Assembly (NCBI GenBank): GCA_016714905.1
Contig: JADKBW010000002.1
Location: 186,001 to 250,000 of the forward strand
From: Flavobacterium sp.
GTDB lineage: Bacteria; Bacteroidota; Bacteroidia; Flavobacteriales; Flavobacteriaceae
DNA: 64,000 nt
Reading direction: 5' to 3'
Below the pieces are notes generated by a model. It saw only the letters and a program-made list of their open reading frames with translations. It had not been told where the DNA came from and made no database searches. The translations under genes and the position numbers were made by a program. Below are positions 48,260 through 56,664 of this stretch, in pieces. Each line of letters starts with the position of its first letter. Position 1 is the stretch's first letter.

Positions 48260-49870
48260 TTAATACCCATCGTTTTGTGTGAGAAACTGATTGGCTCCTA
48301 GAGCTGAAAGCGGAATAGGAAACAAATTATAATGAGAAGGAATTGCAGCTCCGTCTTTATTATTCCCTTTCCATGGCCATAAATACGATCCTCCAGTGAA
48401 TTTTCCAAAACGAATCAGGTCGCTTCTTCTATGACCCTCAAAATTGAGTTCTCTTGCTCTTTCATCTAAAATAAAATCTAAGGTTAAATCACCTGAGTTG
48501 ATAGAAGAAGCATTCGATCTAGTTCTTACAGCATTTACATATTGTAGTGCCAAGCTATTTGACCCACCACCGCCTCTTAAAACTGCCTCAGCGTACATTA
48601 AGTATGCATCAGCTAATCTAAATAATGGAAAATCTGTGTTTGAAAATTTAAGTGGAGCCGCAAGTGGCGAGAGAAAATTGGTGTTTCTAAACTTCGTAGA
48701 AGGAAAACCATCTAACCATTTTTTGTAGTCCACCATCTCATAATTATGTCTCTTAGCTTCGGGTCCAGTATAGTTTGAAAAAAACAAATGTGCTCTTTCA
48801 TCAGGTGAATTTGCCAATTGTTGCGCACTAGTTATAAATGAGCCATCTGGATTTGCATATTTACCATACCAAGCTTTTGTAGCACGATGCCCAGTCCAAC
48901 CTTCAGAAGCACCGAAGTCTCCGATGTTCATAGTATCATTACTTAAACTTCCATTCACCAAATAGGTGGTATTACCAAAACTTTGACTTACAAATGGATC
49001 AGCAACTAACGCATATATAATTTCATTTTTAGCATCGCTTATGTCATTATCTCCCGAGAAAATACTGACAAACTCAGTTGCTAATTGATAACCACCTTCG
49101 TCGATAACTTTTTGAGAGTACTCCAATGCCTTTTCATATCTCGGCACTCCTGTGTACACTTCCGAATTCAGATACATTTTTGCCAATAACATTCTTACTA
49201 CATGTTTGTTAGCTCTTCCGTATCCAACACGGCTTGGGAGTTTGTCTTCAATGTCCAATAATTCTGACACTACAAAATTGTACAATTCAACTCTGCTAGC
49301 TTCTGGCTGAGGTCCAGCATCTGCAGGATCTGTCTCTCTCAAAATAGGCCCTTTACCAAAACAATCAATCAAATAATAGTAGGCCAAACTTCTTAAAAAT
49401 CGAAGTTCACTTTTGACCTGCTCTCTTGTAGGAATATTATATTGTGAAAGCTGGTTGATTACCTTATTACATTGCGGAACGGTATAATATACCCTATTGT
49501 ATAGGTATTTCATAAACTTATTATTCTCGTCCCAACCACTAGCAGTTGTGAGCGGATCTAATCCTCCATCACCCCAACGGTTCTTCATATCATCTGCAGT
49601 AAAGTCCTGCAGATTGATAATTCCTCTCAAGAATGGAGATTCTCCAGCATCATCTCCAGGAGTATCTGTACTTCCTGGACCTGAAGCACCTGATAGCGCA
49701 AACGTACCATAGACTTTCGACACCAAACCGTCTAAATTTGGTTGCAAATCCAAAAGTTGCTCTTCTGTTATTATTTGTCCTTTCGGATCTGTATTCAAGT
49801 CATCGGTACAGCCGAAAATTAAACCTAGACTAATAAAAAGTCCAAAATAAATTACATTACTTTTTTTCAT
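48260..49870 (-). CDS. susD: SusD/RagB family nutrient-binding outer membrane lipoprotein
   Basis: A 536-residue lipoprotein that lids the SusC transporter and captures oligosaccharides. The signal peptide ends in the lipobox LIFGCTDD, followed by the usual NTDPKGQIITEEQ. The TPR-like helices (LRFLRSLAYYYLIDCFGKGP, VRMLLAKMYLNSEVYTG) and the C-terminal SusD/RagB signature (ADAYLMYAEAVLRGGG, ERARELNFEGHRRSDLIRFG) are clear. It lies 12 bp after susC on the same strand, the invariant order in polysaccharide utilisation loci. Specificity for maltodextrins is inferred from the GH13, GH31 and GH65 genes around it. Confidence 0.95.
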   Translation of the reverse strand: MKKSNVIYFGLFISLGLIFGCTDDLNTDPKGQIITEEQLLDLQPNLDGLVSKVYGTFALSGASGPGSTDTPGDDAGESPFLRGIINLQDFTADDMKNRWGDGGLDPLTTASGWDENNKFMKYLYNRVYYTVPQCNKVINQLSQYNIPTREQVKSELRFLRSLAYYYLIDCFGKGPILRETDPADAGPQPEASRVELYNFVVSELLDIEDKLPSRVGYGRANKHVVRMLLAKMYLNSEVYTGVPRYEKALEYSQKVIDEGGYQLATEFVSIFSGDNDISDAKNEIIYALVADPFVSQSFGNTTYLVNGSLSNDTMNIGDFGASEGWTGHRATKAWYGKYANPDGSFITSAQQLANSPDERAHLFFSNYTGPEAKRHNYEMVDYKKWLDGFPSTKFRNTNFLSPLAAPLKFSNTDFPLFRLADAYLMYAEAVLRGGGGSNSLALQYVNAVRTRSNASSINSGDLTLDFILDERARELNFEGHRRSDLIRFGKFTGGSYLWPWKGNNKDGAAIPSHYNLFPIPLSALGANQFLTQNDGY

Positions 49871-49882
49871 AATATTTTTTTT

Positions 49883-52800
49883 TTAAAAATCAAGACTTAA
49901 ACCTAATGTGAATGTTGTTGGTCGTGGATAAAAATTTGCCTCAAACGCACCAAAAGTTTCAGGATCTTGACCTGAATAATTAGTAAGTATAAAAACATTG
50001 TTTACTGATCCGCTTACACGCATAGAAGCATTTTTAACCAGTTTCTGAAAATTATACGACAATGCAATATTATCACATCTTAGAAACGTAGCGTCTTCTA
50101 ACATATAGTCTGAAATCGCAGAATTATTAAGTGCGTAATTATCAAAAAGCGGATTTGCCGATCCATCATTAAAGTTAAGAACGTTATTCACAAAACTTGC
50201 ATCTTGTGGATTAACGGCACTTTGTATTGAACCGTAACGTAACTTATCGGCATTATATACTTGTCCACCGAGTTGACCTCTAAACGCTGCCGAAAGGTCC
50301 CACCTTTTGTAGCTGAAATTAGTATTAAATCCATACACCCAATTCGGTCTAATACCTTTATAAACTCTGTCATCATTTCCAATTTGTCCATCCTTATTAG
50401 TATCAACATAGGCTCCAACAATTGGATCTCCATTACTGTCATAAACCTGCTGGAAGACCCAAGCAGAATAAGCCTGTTGACCAACCGCATTAAAGAAAAG
50501 CGGAACTCCTGTACCTGTTGGTATTCCACCAGTCTGCAACGGAGCTGGAGTGTCTAATTGATCGATACGGTAAAAACTATATCCGATATTTCCACCGATG
50601 TTGAACGAAACATTGTCGTTTTCTACTATTTTGACTTTCAAATCCAATTCAAAACCTTCTCCTTTTATCGAGCCAACGTTGTTTAGGAAAAGCGTTCCCC
50701 CTGTACCACCTGCAGCTCCAGGAGTTTCTGCTAACAAGTCTGTTGTATTTCTTTGGTAGACATCAAAACTTCCTGTAACAATACTTCTCTTAAAAATCTC
50801 AAAATCTAATCCCGCATTTAATGTAGTGGTTGTTTCCCATGTCAAGTCAGGATTATAAGGAATCGGAGTATAGGTAGTGGCATTTGGCAAGTACTGACTT
50901 GTCGCATCTCCTGGTTCATATAATTGTCGGGAAGGAAAAAATTTCCCCGGTATATTTGCTTGTCCCGTTTGACCCCAACCCAATCTTAATTTCAAATCTT
51001 GAACAAAATTCATATTCTTTAGAAATGACTCTTCTTTTAATTTCCATGCTAAACCAAAGGCTGGAAAATAACCCCATCTTTTGTTTTCTTGGAATAATGA
51101 AGAACCATCTGCTCTCAACGTTGCAGTAAACAAATACCTACCTAATAAATCAACATTAGTTCTAGCAAAAAAAGCTTGCAGATTTAAAGGCGAATAATAT
51201 CGGTTAGAAGGGTTCTCTCTTGGATATTTAACAAATAACTCTCTCGCTCCTGTTTCTGGGTTATATTGATACTCACTCTTGGTACCATCAGTAACAAAAT
51301 CTTGATAAGAATAACCCGCTTGCGCATCAACCTTTGTAACAAAACCTGTAAGATTTTTTGAATAGGCCAAATAGGCATCCATCGTCTTGTTTGTTGACGT
51401 TTGTTGTTCTTGGTAATCAACTCCAGGACTAAATACATAATTCTTTTCTGGGTTGTTTAGATCGACAAAAGTTGCGCTTTTATTAAATCTGTAAGTAGCT
51501 AATGCATTATCATCAAAAACAGTTCTTCTTCTTGACTCTGAAGCATCTATACCCAAATTGACTACCGCTCTTAACTCTCTTAGAAAAGGAAGTTTATAAT
51601 CAAATTCAATATTTCCTAAAAATCGAAGTGATCGAACTGGTTCATGTCTTTGCTCTAATCTCGCAAGGGGATTAATCGCGCCTGTTGTTTCATCTCTATT
51701 TTCTCTCAAAACTGTTGCCTGATAATAGCCAACAAATTTGTTATTAAAGGAACTACCGTATACTGGTTTTGTAGGATCCATCTTGGCTACATCCCCAAAT
51801 ACGCCGCCTTCATCAATTTCGTTTTTATCGGTGTACAATCCTTTCGCATTGACATCAATTTTCAGATTATCATTCCAAAACTTAGGAGTCATCTTTAAGG
51901 AATACGTGAGTCTTTCTAGATCACTAGTTCTAACAATTCCTTGAATTTTTGAATACCCAATCGAAGCTCTAAATGGAATTCTTTTATACAAGTTAGCTCT
52001 TGCACTAAAATTATGATCGGTAGAAATAGAAGTTCTACTGATCACGTCTTGCCAGTCAGTATTGCTAAGAAGTCTACCTTCTATTTCTGGCGTATTTAAG
52101 TCGTCTGTTAACTCATTTGTTGGATCATCAATTCCCAAAACATTTGTTCTGTCCGGGTGGTATTGTCGGATGAAGCTCACAAAATCACCAGCATCCATTA
52201 CATTCATTTTTCTGAACAACTTCCCAACTGACAAATTAGCTGAATAGTTAAATTGTGGCGCTCCAACTGTTCCTTTCTTTGTTGTAATCAAAATCACCCC
52301 ATTAGATGCTCTCACTCCATAAATAGCAGTCGCAGATGCATCTTTCAAAATAGAAAAAGACTCGATATCATTTGGATTCACTAATGATAACGGGTTTTTT
52401 ATACCTACTGGATTTGAGTCACCGATTGGAACACCATCTATAATAATTAATGGGCTATTTGAAGCATTCAATGAAGCACCTCCACGAATTCTAATATTAG
52501 GATCTGCATCGGGTTGTCCACCATTGGTAGTAATTCGAACCCCAGCGGCCTTTCCTGCCAGCAATTGATCAGCTGATACGATTGCTCCTTTGTTAAAATC
52601 TTTCGCGGTAATCAAAGCCACAGAACCTGTCGCGTCCTTCTTCTTTGCAGAGCCATAACCCACCTGAATCACAACTTCTTGTAGTTGATTGGATTCCTCC
52701 AAAAGACTCACTGACAAATCAGTCTGCGAATCGTACGTTACGGTAGCGTTCACATACCCTACATAGGAAAAAACAATCTTTTCTCCTTTTTTAACTTTGT

Positions 52801-52987
52801 TTAATTTGAACTTTCCGTCAAAATCGGTCTGTGTTCCGTTGGCAGCACCTTGAATTACGACGTTTACTCCAGGTAATGGCTGCTTAGAAACTTTGTCGAC
52901 AACCGTCCCTTCAACTGTGCTTTGTGCAAAGACAACAATTGGGAGTAAAAGCATTAAAAATAACAACTTATTGTAAATTGTTTTCAT
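49883..52987 (-). CDS. susC: SusC/RagA family TonB-dependent outer membrane transporter
   Basis: A 1,034-residue TonB-dependent transporter for oligosaccharide uptake. It has a signal peptide (residues 1-21, PIVVFAQ), a carboxypeptidase-regulatory-like domain (about 24-105, VEGTVVDKVSKQPLPGVNVV), a TonB-box-like segment EVVIQVGYG, and a plug with the SusC signatures IRIRGGASLNASNSPLIIID and ASATAIYGVRASNGVILITT. A 22-strand barrel follows and ends PTTFTLGLSLDF with C-terminal Phe. It is the first gene of the sus operon, divergent from lacI across a 223-bp gap that holds a LacI-type palindrome and an element shared with the sugar-transporter promoter. Confidence 0.96.
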   Translation of the reverse strand: MKTIYNKLLFLMLLLPIVVFAQSTVEGTVVDKVSKQPLPGVNVVIQGAANGTQTDFDGKFKLNKVKKGEKIVFSYVGYVNATVTYDSQTDLSVSLLEESNQLQEVVIQVGYGSAKKKDATGSVALITAKDFNKGAIVSADQLLAGKAAGVRITTNGGQPDADPNIRIRGGASLNASNSPLIIIDGVPIGDSNPVGIKNPLSLVNPNDIESFSILKDASATAIYGVRASNGVILITTKKGTVGAPQFNYSANLSVGKLFRKMNVMDAGDFVSFIRQYHPDRTNVLGIDDPTNELTDDLNTPEIEGRLLSNTDWQDVISRTSISTDHNFSARANLYKRIPFRASIGYSKIQGIVRTSDLERLTYSLKMTPKFWNDNLKIDVNAKGLYTDKNEIDEGGVFGDVAKMDPTKPVYGSSFNNKFVGYYQATVLRENRDETTGAINPLARLEQRHEPVRSLRFLGNIEFDYKLPFLRELRAVVNLGIDASESRRRTVFDDNALATYRFNKSATFVDLNNPEKNYVFSPGVDYQEQQTSTNKTMDAYLAYSKNLTGFVTKVDAQAGYSYQDFVTDGTKSEYQYNPETGARELFVKYPRENPSNRYYSPLNLQAFFARTNVDLLGRYLFTATLRADGSSLFQENKRWGYFPAFGLAWKLKEESFLKNMNFVQDLKLRLGWGQTGQANIPGKFFPSRQLYEPGDATSQYLPNATTYTPIPYNPDLTWETTTTLNAGLDFEIFKRSIVTGSFDVYQRNTTDLLAETPGAAGGTGGTLFLNNVGSIKGEGFELDLKVKIVENDNVSFNIGGNIGYSFYRIDQLDTPAPLQTGGIPTGTGVPLFFNAVGQQAYSAWVFQQVYDSNGDPIVGAYVDTNKDGQIGNDDRVYKGIRPNWVYGFNTNFSYKRWDLSAAFRGQLGGQVYNADKLRYGSIQSAVNPQDASFVNNVLNFNDGSANPLFDNYALNNSAISDYMLEDATFLRCDNIALSYNFQKLVKNASMRVSGSVNNVFILTNYSGQDPETFGAFEANFYPRPTTFTLGLSLDF

Positions 52988-53017
52988 ACATTTTGTTTAA
53001 GTTAGAATTAATTTTTT

Positions 53018-53038
53018 GAGCTTATACTTTACTTCGAA
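53018..53038. promoter_or_regulatory. 21-bp element shared with the sugar-transporter upstream region (copy A)
   Basis: GAGCTTATACTTTACTTCGA-A is 19/21 identical to 54338-54358 (GAACTTGTACTTTACTTCGA-A) upstream of the MFS transporter. It is 31 bp upstream of the susC start and lies in the opposite orientation relative to its target gene compared with copy B. It may be an activator or regulator site, or a promoter part. Confidence 0.45.
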
Positions 53039-53094
53039 CGTTAAATTTAGGTAAATTTTTTGATTTCACTTGGGAACGGCTGTTAATTGTCTGC

Positions 53095-53108
53095 CGAAAA
53101 CGTTTTCG
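53095..53108. promoter_or_regulatory. Candidate LacI-family operator (14-bp perfect palindrome)
   Basis: CGAAAACGTTTTCG is a perfect palindrome with the central CG and AACGTT core typical of LacI/GalR-family operators. It lies between divergent susC (start 52987) and the lacI-type gene (start 53211), where one site could control both. The rest of the 223-bp gap is AT-rich. Confidence 0.6.
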
Positions 53109-53210
53109 TGTTGAAAACTTTCTTTAGTATTCAATATTTTAAGGATATAATTTCCATTTCTGAAAATAAAAATTATCTTTAATCGGAAAATAGTAATTAT
53201 TATAATCGCA

Positions 53211-54239
53211 ATGAAAAGAAAAGTTACCCTCAAGCAAATTGCTAAAGAACTCGATGTGTCAATTTCAACGGTTTCAAAATCACTTCGAGACAGCTCTGAA
53301 ATCAGCGAAGACACCCGGCTGAAAGTGCAGGCATTTGCCAAGTTGTATAACTACAAACCGAATCTTATTGCTCTAAGTTTAAAAAACAAAAAAACAAAAA
53401 CCATCGGGATCATAATTCCTGAAATTGTGCATCATTTTTTTGCCACAGTCATTAGCGGAATTGAACATGTTGCGAATGAAAGAGGCTACAACGTCATTGT
53501 TTGTTTATCTGACGAATCGTTTGATAAAGAGGTAATCAATATGGAAATGTTGGCCAACGGAAGCATCGATGGATTTATCATGTCACTTTCTAAAGAAACG
53601 CAGCAAAGAAAGGACTTTCACCATATTACTGAAGTCATCAATCAAGGAATGCCTGTGGTTATGTTCGACAGAGTCACTAATGACGTATTGTGCGATAAAG
53701 TGATCATTGACGACAACTTAGCAGCCTATCAAGCGGTAGAAAGTTTGATTAATAACGGGATGAAAAAAATCGGTCTTATTACTACCGTTGACTATGTTAG
53801 TGTCGGAAAATTGAGAACCGAAGGTTACATCAAAGCGCTCCTTAGCAATGGCATTCCTATCAATAACGATTTGATTATCAAAATTGAAGATATTGATAAT
53901 TGCTCCACCCAAATTGAGGAGCTTTTAACCAACAACGACTTAGATTCGATTTTTGCAGTTAATGAATTATTTGCCGTAACCGCGATAAAAACTGCCAAAA
54001 GACTGCAAATGAACGTGCCCGAAGATGTTGCAATCATTGGATTCACAGACGGAATCATCTCCAATTATTCTTCTCCGAGTATTACCACTGTCAGTCAAAA
54101 TGGCATCAAAATGGGGAACAAAGCAGCCCAGATGCTCATCGAAAGGCTAGAGTCTGAGGACGAAGAAAACGAGCAGTACATTACAGAAGTTATTGAAACC
54201 CATTTAGTGCAAAGAGAATCAACACCAATACTAAAATAG
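53211..54239 (+). CDS. LacI family transcriptional regulator
   Basis: A 342-residue DNA-binding regulator of the LacI/GalR family. The helix-turn-helix is TLKQIAKELDVSISTVSKSL (residues 4-23), followed by the hinge and ALSLKNKKTKTIGIIIPEI, which begins the periplasmic-binding-protein-like sensor domain (about 60-335). The minor-groove-binding hinge region includes PNLIALSLK, with leucine replacing the usual VNPLARGL-type sequence. It is divergent from susC and upstream of the maltose genes, so it most likely controls both in response to a maltodextrin-derived sugar. Whether it represses or activates cannot be read from sequence. Confidence 0.92.
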   Translation: MKRKVTLKQIAKELDVSISTVSKSLRDSSEISEDTRLKVQAFAKLYNYKPNLIALSLKNKKTKTIGIIIPEIVHHFFATVISGIEHVANERGYNVIVCLSDESFDKEVINMEMLANGSIDGFIMSLSKETQQRKDFHHITEVINQGMPVVMFDRVTNDVLCDKVIIDDNLAAYQAVESLINNGMKKIGLITTVDYVSVGKLRTEGYIKALLSNGIPINNDLIIKIEDIDNCSTQIEELLTNNDLDSIFAVNELFAVTAIKTAKRLQMNVPEDVAIIGFTDGIISNYSSPSITTVSQNGIKMGNKAAQMLIERLESEDEENEQYITEVIETHLVQRESTPILK

Positions 54240-54337
54240 ATAGACGCTCCCAAAAATAATGCTCCCTCGAAAAATTGATAATTTTTGATATTTTCTTTTT
54301 GAAAAGAAAAAAATTATATATTTACCCCCGATTATCA

Positions 54338-54358
54338 GAACTTGTACTTTACTTCGAA
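54338..54358. promoter_or_regulatory. 21-bp element shared with the susC upstream region (copy B)
   Basis: Matches 53018-53038 at 19 of 21 positions. It lies 57 bp upstream of the transporter ATG at 54416. Between it and the start is a 7-bp inverted repeat GATAAGC/GCTTATC (54374-54380 and 54386-54392) that contains the palindrome AAGCGCTT (54382-54389), a second possible LacI-type half-site pair with central CG. Confidence 0.45.
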
Positions 54359-54373
54359 AATATAGTAAGTTTT

Positions 54374-54392
54374 GATAAGCAAAGCGCTTATC
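54374..54392. promoter_or_regulatory. Inverted repeat upstream of the sugar transporter, possible operator
   Basis: GATAAGC-AAAGC-GCTTATC: a 7-bp inverted repeat with a 5-nt spacer, overlapping the 8-bp palindrome AAGCGCTT. It is 24 bp before the transporter ATG and resembles LacI-family sites only in its central CG, so the assignment is weak. Confidence 0.35.
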
Positions 54393-54415
54393 GTATTCAA
54401 CTTTAAATTACGATA

Positions 54416-55946
54416 ATGGAAAAGCGTAGATTAAGTTTCTGGCAAATCTGGAACATGAGTTTCGGATTTCTTAGGAATACAGATGGGTTTTGCACTGCAG
54501 AATTCTAATGTTAGCCGTATATTTCAAACTTTAGGTGCCAATATTGACGACATCCCAATTCTTTGGGTCGCGGCGCCGCTAACAGGATTGATTATCCAAC
54601 CCATAATCGGTTATTTTTCAGACAGAACATGGACCCGATTGGGCCGAAGAAAGCCTTATTTTTTAGCAGGAGCTATACTAGCCTCTGGAGCTTTATTCAT
54701 TATGCCAAACTCTCCAGTTCTCTGGTTTGCGGCAGGAATGCTTTGGATTATGGATGCTTCTATCAATGTTTCTATGGAGCCTTTTAGAGCTTTTGTGGGT
54801 GACAATCTCCCAGAAAATCAAAGCACTATGGGGTTTGTGACGCAAAGTTTCTTCATCGGAATTGGTGCGTACGTAGCTTCAAAATTGCCGCTAATGTTAA
54901 CGCATTTAGGTGTAGAAAACACGGCACCACTCGGAGTAATTCCTGACTCCGTGAAGTATTCCTTTTATATTGGCGGGATAGCTTTTTTGGTTTCGGTCCT
55001 TTGGACGGTTATTACTTCAAAAGAGTATACCCCAGAAGAATTAGAAGCTTTTGATAACCACCAAAAAGTGTCCTATAAAAAAGAAGAACGTTCCCCTGAC
55101 TGGTTTCAAGCCAACGGGAAATCTCATCTGACCAAAGGCATTATCTTTTTTACCATCGGAATTCTCTTTGCTTTTGCAATACACCATTTTGATTTGAAAA
55201 AAGATTTGTATGTACTTGCGTTAGGATTAATTGGATTAGGCGGATTGGCAATGATCATATCAGGAGTGCTACAAAAATCTAATCAACATGAAAATGGCTT
55301 CGTAACCATTATGAACGATTTTCAATTTATGCCTACAATCATGAAACAACTCGCTTGGGTGCAGTTCTTTTCTTGGTTTGCATTATTCTCGATGTGGATT
55401 TACACTACTCTTGCAGTAACCCAACATATATATGGCACAACAGACACAACGTCTGAAGCCTACAACACCGGTGCTAACCAAGTAGGCGAAATGTTTGCCA
55501 ATTACAACCTTATTGCCGCGATTGCAGCTTTCTTATTGCCATTATTAGCAAAAAAAACAAGCAGAAAATTTACCCACTTCATCGCGCTAACTTTTGGAGG
55601 ACTGGGTTTAATCTCAATTTATTTTATCAAAGAACCAACTGTATTTACTATGGAATGGCTTCCAATGATTGGCGTTGGAATTGCTTGGGCCAGTATTCTG
55701 TCGATTCCTTACGCCATGCTGTCTGGTGCTTTACCATCAAACAAAATGGGATATTATATGGGCGTTTTTAACTTTTTCATTGTAATTCCGCAATTGGTTG
55801 CAGCTTCGATTTTAGGATTTCTAGTTTCCCGGTTTTTCAACAGCGAGCCGATTTATGCACTATTTATTGGTGGAGCATCCATGATTGTAGCAGGATTAAT
55901 TTCATTGACAATCAATGACAAATTAAAAATTGAAATTAATGAATAA
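54416..55946 (+). CDS. MFS sugar transporter, SLC45/GPH-like (one apparent frameshift near 54470)
   Basis: An inner-membrane transporter of about 509 residues, probably bringing maltose or maltodextrin into the cytoplasm. The first frame gives MEKRRLSFWQIWNMSFGF and then shifts. Removing one base in the short T-run at about 54469 continues as LGIQMGFALQNSNVSRIFQT in the frame ending 55946. Family marks are GLIIQPIIGYFSDRTWTRLG followed by RRKPYFLAGAI (loop 2-3 motif), a long central loop (residues about 190-225) and twelve helices in total. The C-terminus overlaps pgmB by 8 bp (ATGAATAA). The neighbours, pgmB and the GH65 phosphorylase, indicate maltose as the substrate; the specificity is inference. 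Confidence 0.88.
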
Positions 55947-56595
55947 AAAAGCCTTCATATTCGACCTCGACGGTGTAATCGTCGATACGGCAAAATATCA
56001 TTTTCTCGCTTGGCAAAAAGTTGCTAGTGAACTTGGAATTGAATTTACTCCAGAGCACAACGAACAATTAAAAGGTGTAAGTCGAGTACGCTCTCTAGAT
56101 ATCATCCTAGAACTTGGAAAAATAGAGGCAACTCAAGAAGAAAAAAACCGATGGCTTGTTCAAAAAAACGAAGATTATCTCTCGTATTTAGTGAATATGA
56201 ATTTTAGCGAAATTCTGCCAGGCGTAATTCCAATTTTGCAGTTTTTGAAAGAACATCAACAAGGAATAGCACTAGGTTCGGCAAGTAAAAACGCTCGTCC
56301 GATTTTAGAAAAAACGGGGATTATCAGCTATTTCGACGCCATTGTCGATGGGAACGACGTCACCAATGCAAAACCAGATCCCGAAGTTTTTGTTCAAGCC
56401 GCAAGATTATTGAATATTACCAATGAGAACTCAATTGTATTTGAAGATTCGGTTGCTGGAATTCAAGCCGCGAATATTGCAAAAATGACTAGTGTGGGAA
56501 TCGGCGAAGCAGCAATTCTGCATGAAGCAAAATACATTTTTAAGGATTTTACCTACATGGATACCAGCTTCGTTGAAGCACTAATAAAAAAATAA
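55939..56595 (+). CDS. pgmB: Beta-phosphoglucomutase
   Basis: A 218-residue HAD-superfamily mutase converting beta-D-glucose-1-phosphate to glucose-6-phosphate. The nucleophile and acid/base aspartates are Asp9 and Asp11 in FIFDLDGVIVDTAKYHFLAW. The helical cap has the substrate motif LKGVSRVRSLDIIL. GSASKNARPIL supplies the Ser/Lys of motif II-III and VFEDSVAGIQAA the metal-binding acids. I start at the ATG at 55939, which overlaps the end of the transporter gene by 8 bp; the longer frame begins inside it. It links the GH65 phosphorylase to glycolysis. Confidence 0.95.
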   Translation: MNKKAFIFDLDGVIVDTAKYHFLAWQKVASELGIEFTPEHNEQLKGVSRVRSLDIILELGKIEATQEEKNRWLVQKNEDYLSYLVNMNFSEILPGVIPILQFLKEHQQGIALGSASKNARPILEKTGIISYFDAIVDGNDVTNAKPDPEVFVQAARLLNITNENSIVFEDSVAGIQAANIAKMTSVGIGEAAILHEAKYIFKDFTYMDTSFVEALIKK

Positions 56596-56664
56596 AACGA
56601 AAAGAAGAAAAGCACTTTGTGTTTTGAAATGTCAAGTTAATTGAAAACTATTATTTAAAAAAAA

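Noticed and set aside
54270..54330. Palindromic AAAAATTGATAATTTTT and nearby T/A runs after lacI as a terminator
   Set aside because: The stem is entirely A/T and too weak to support confidently.
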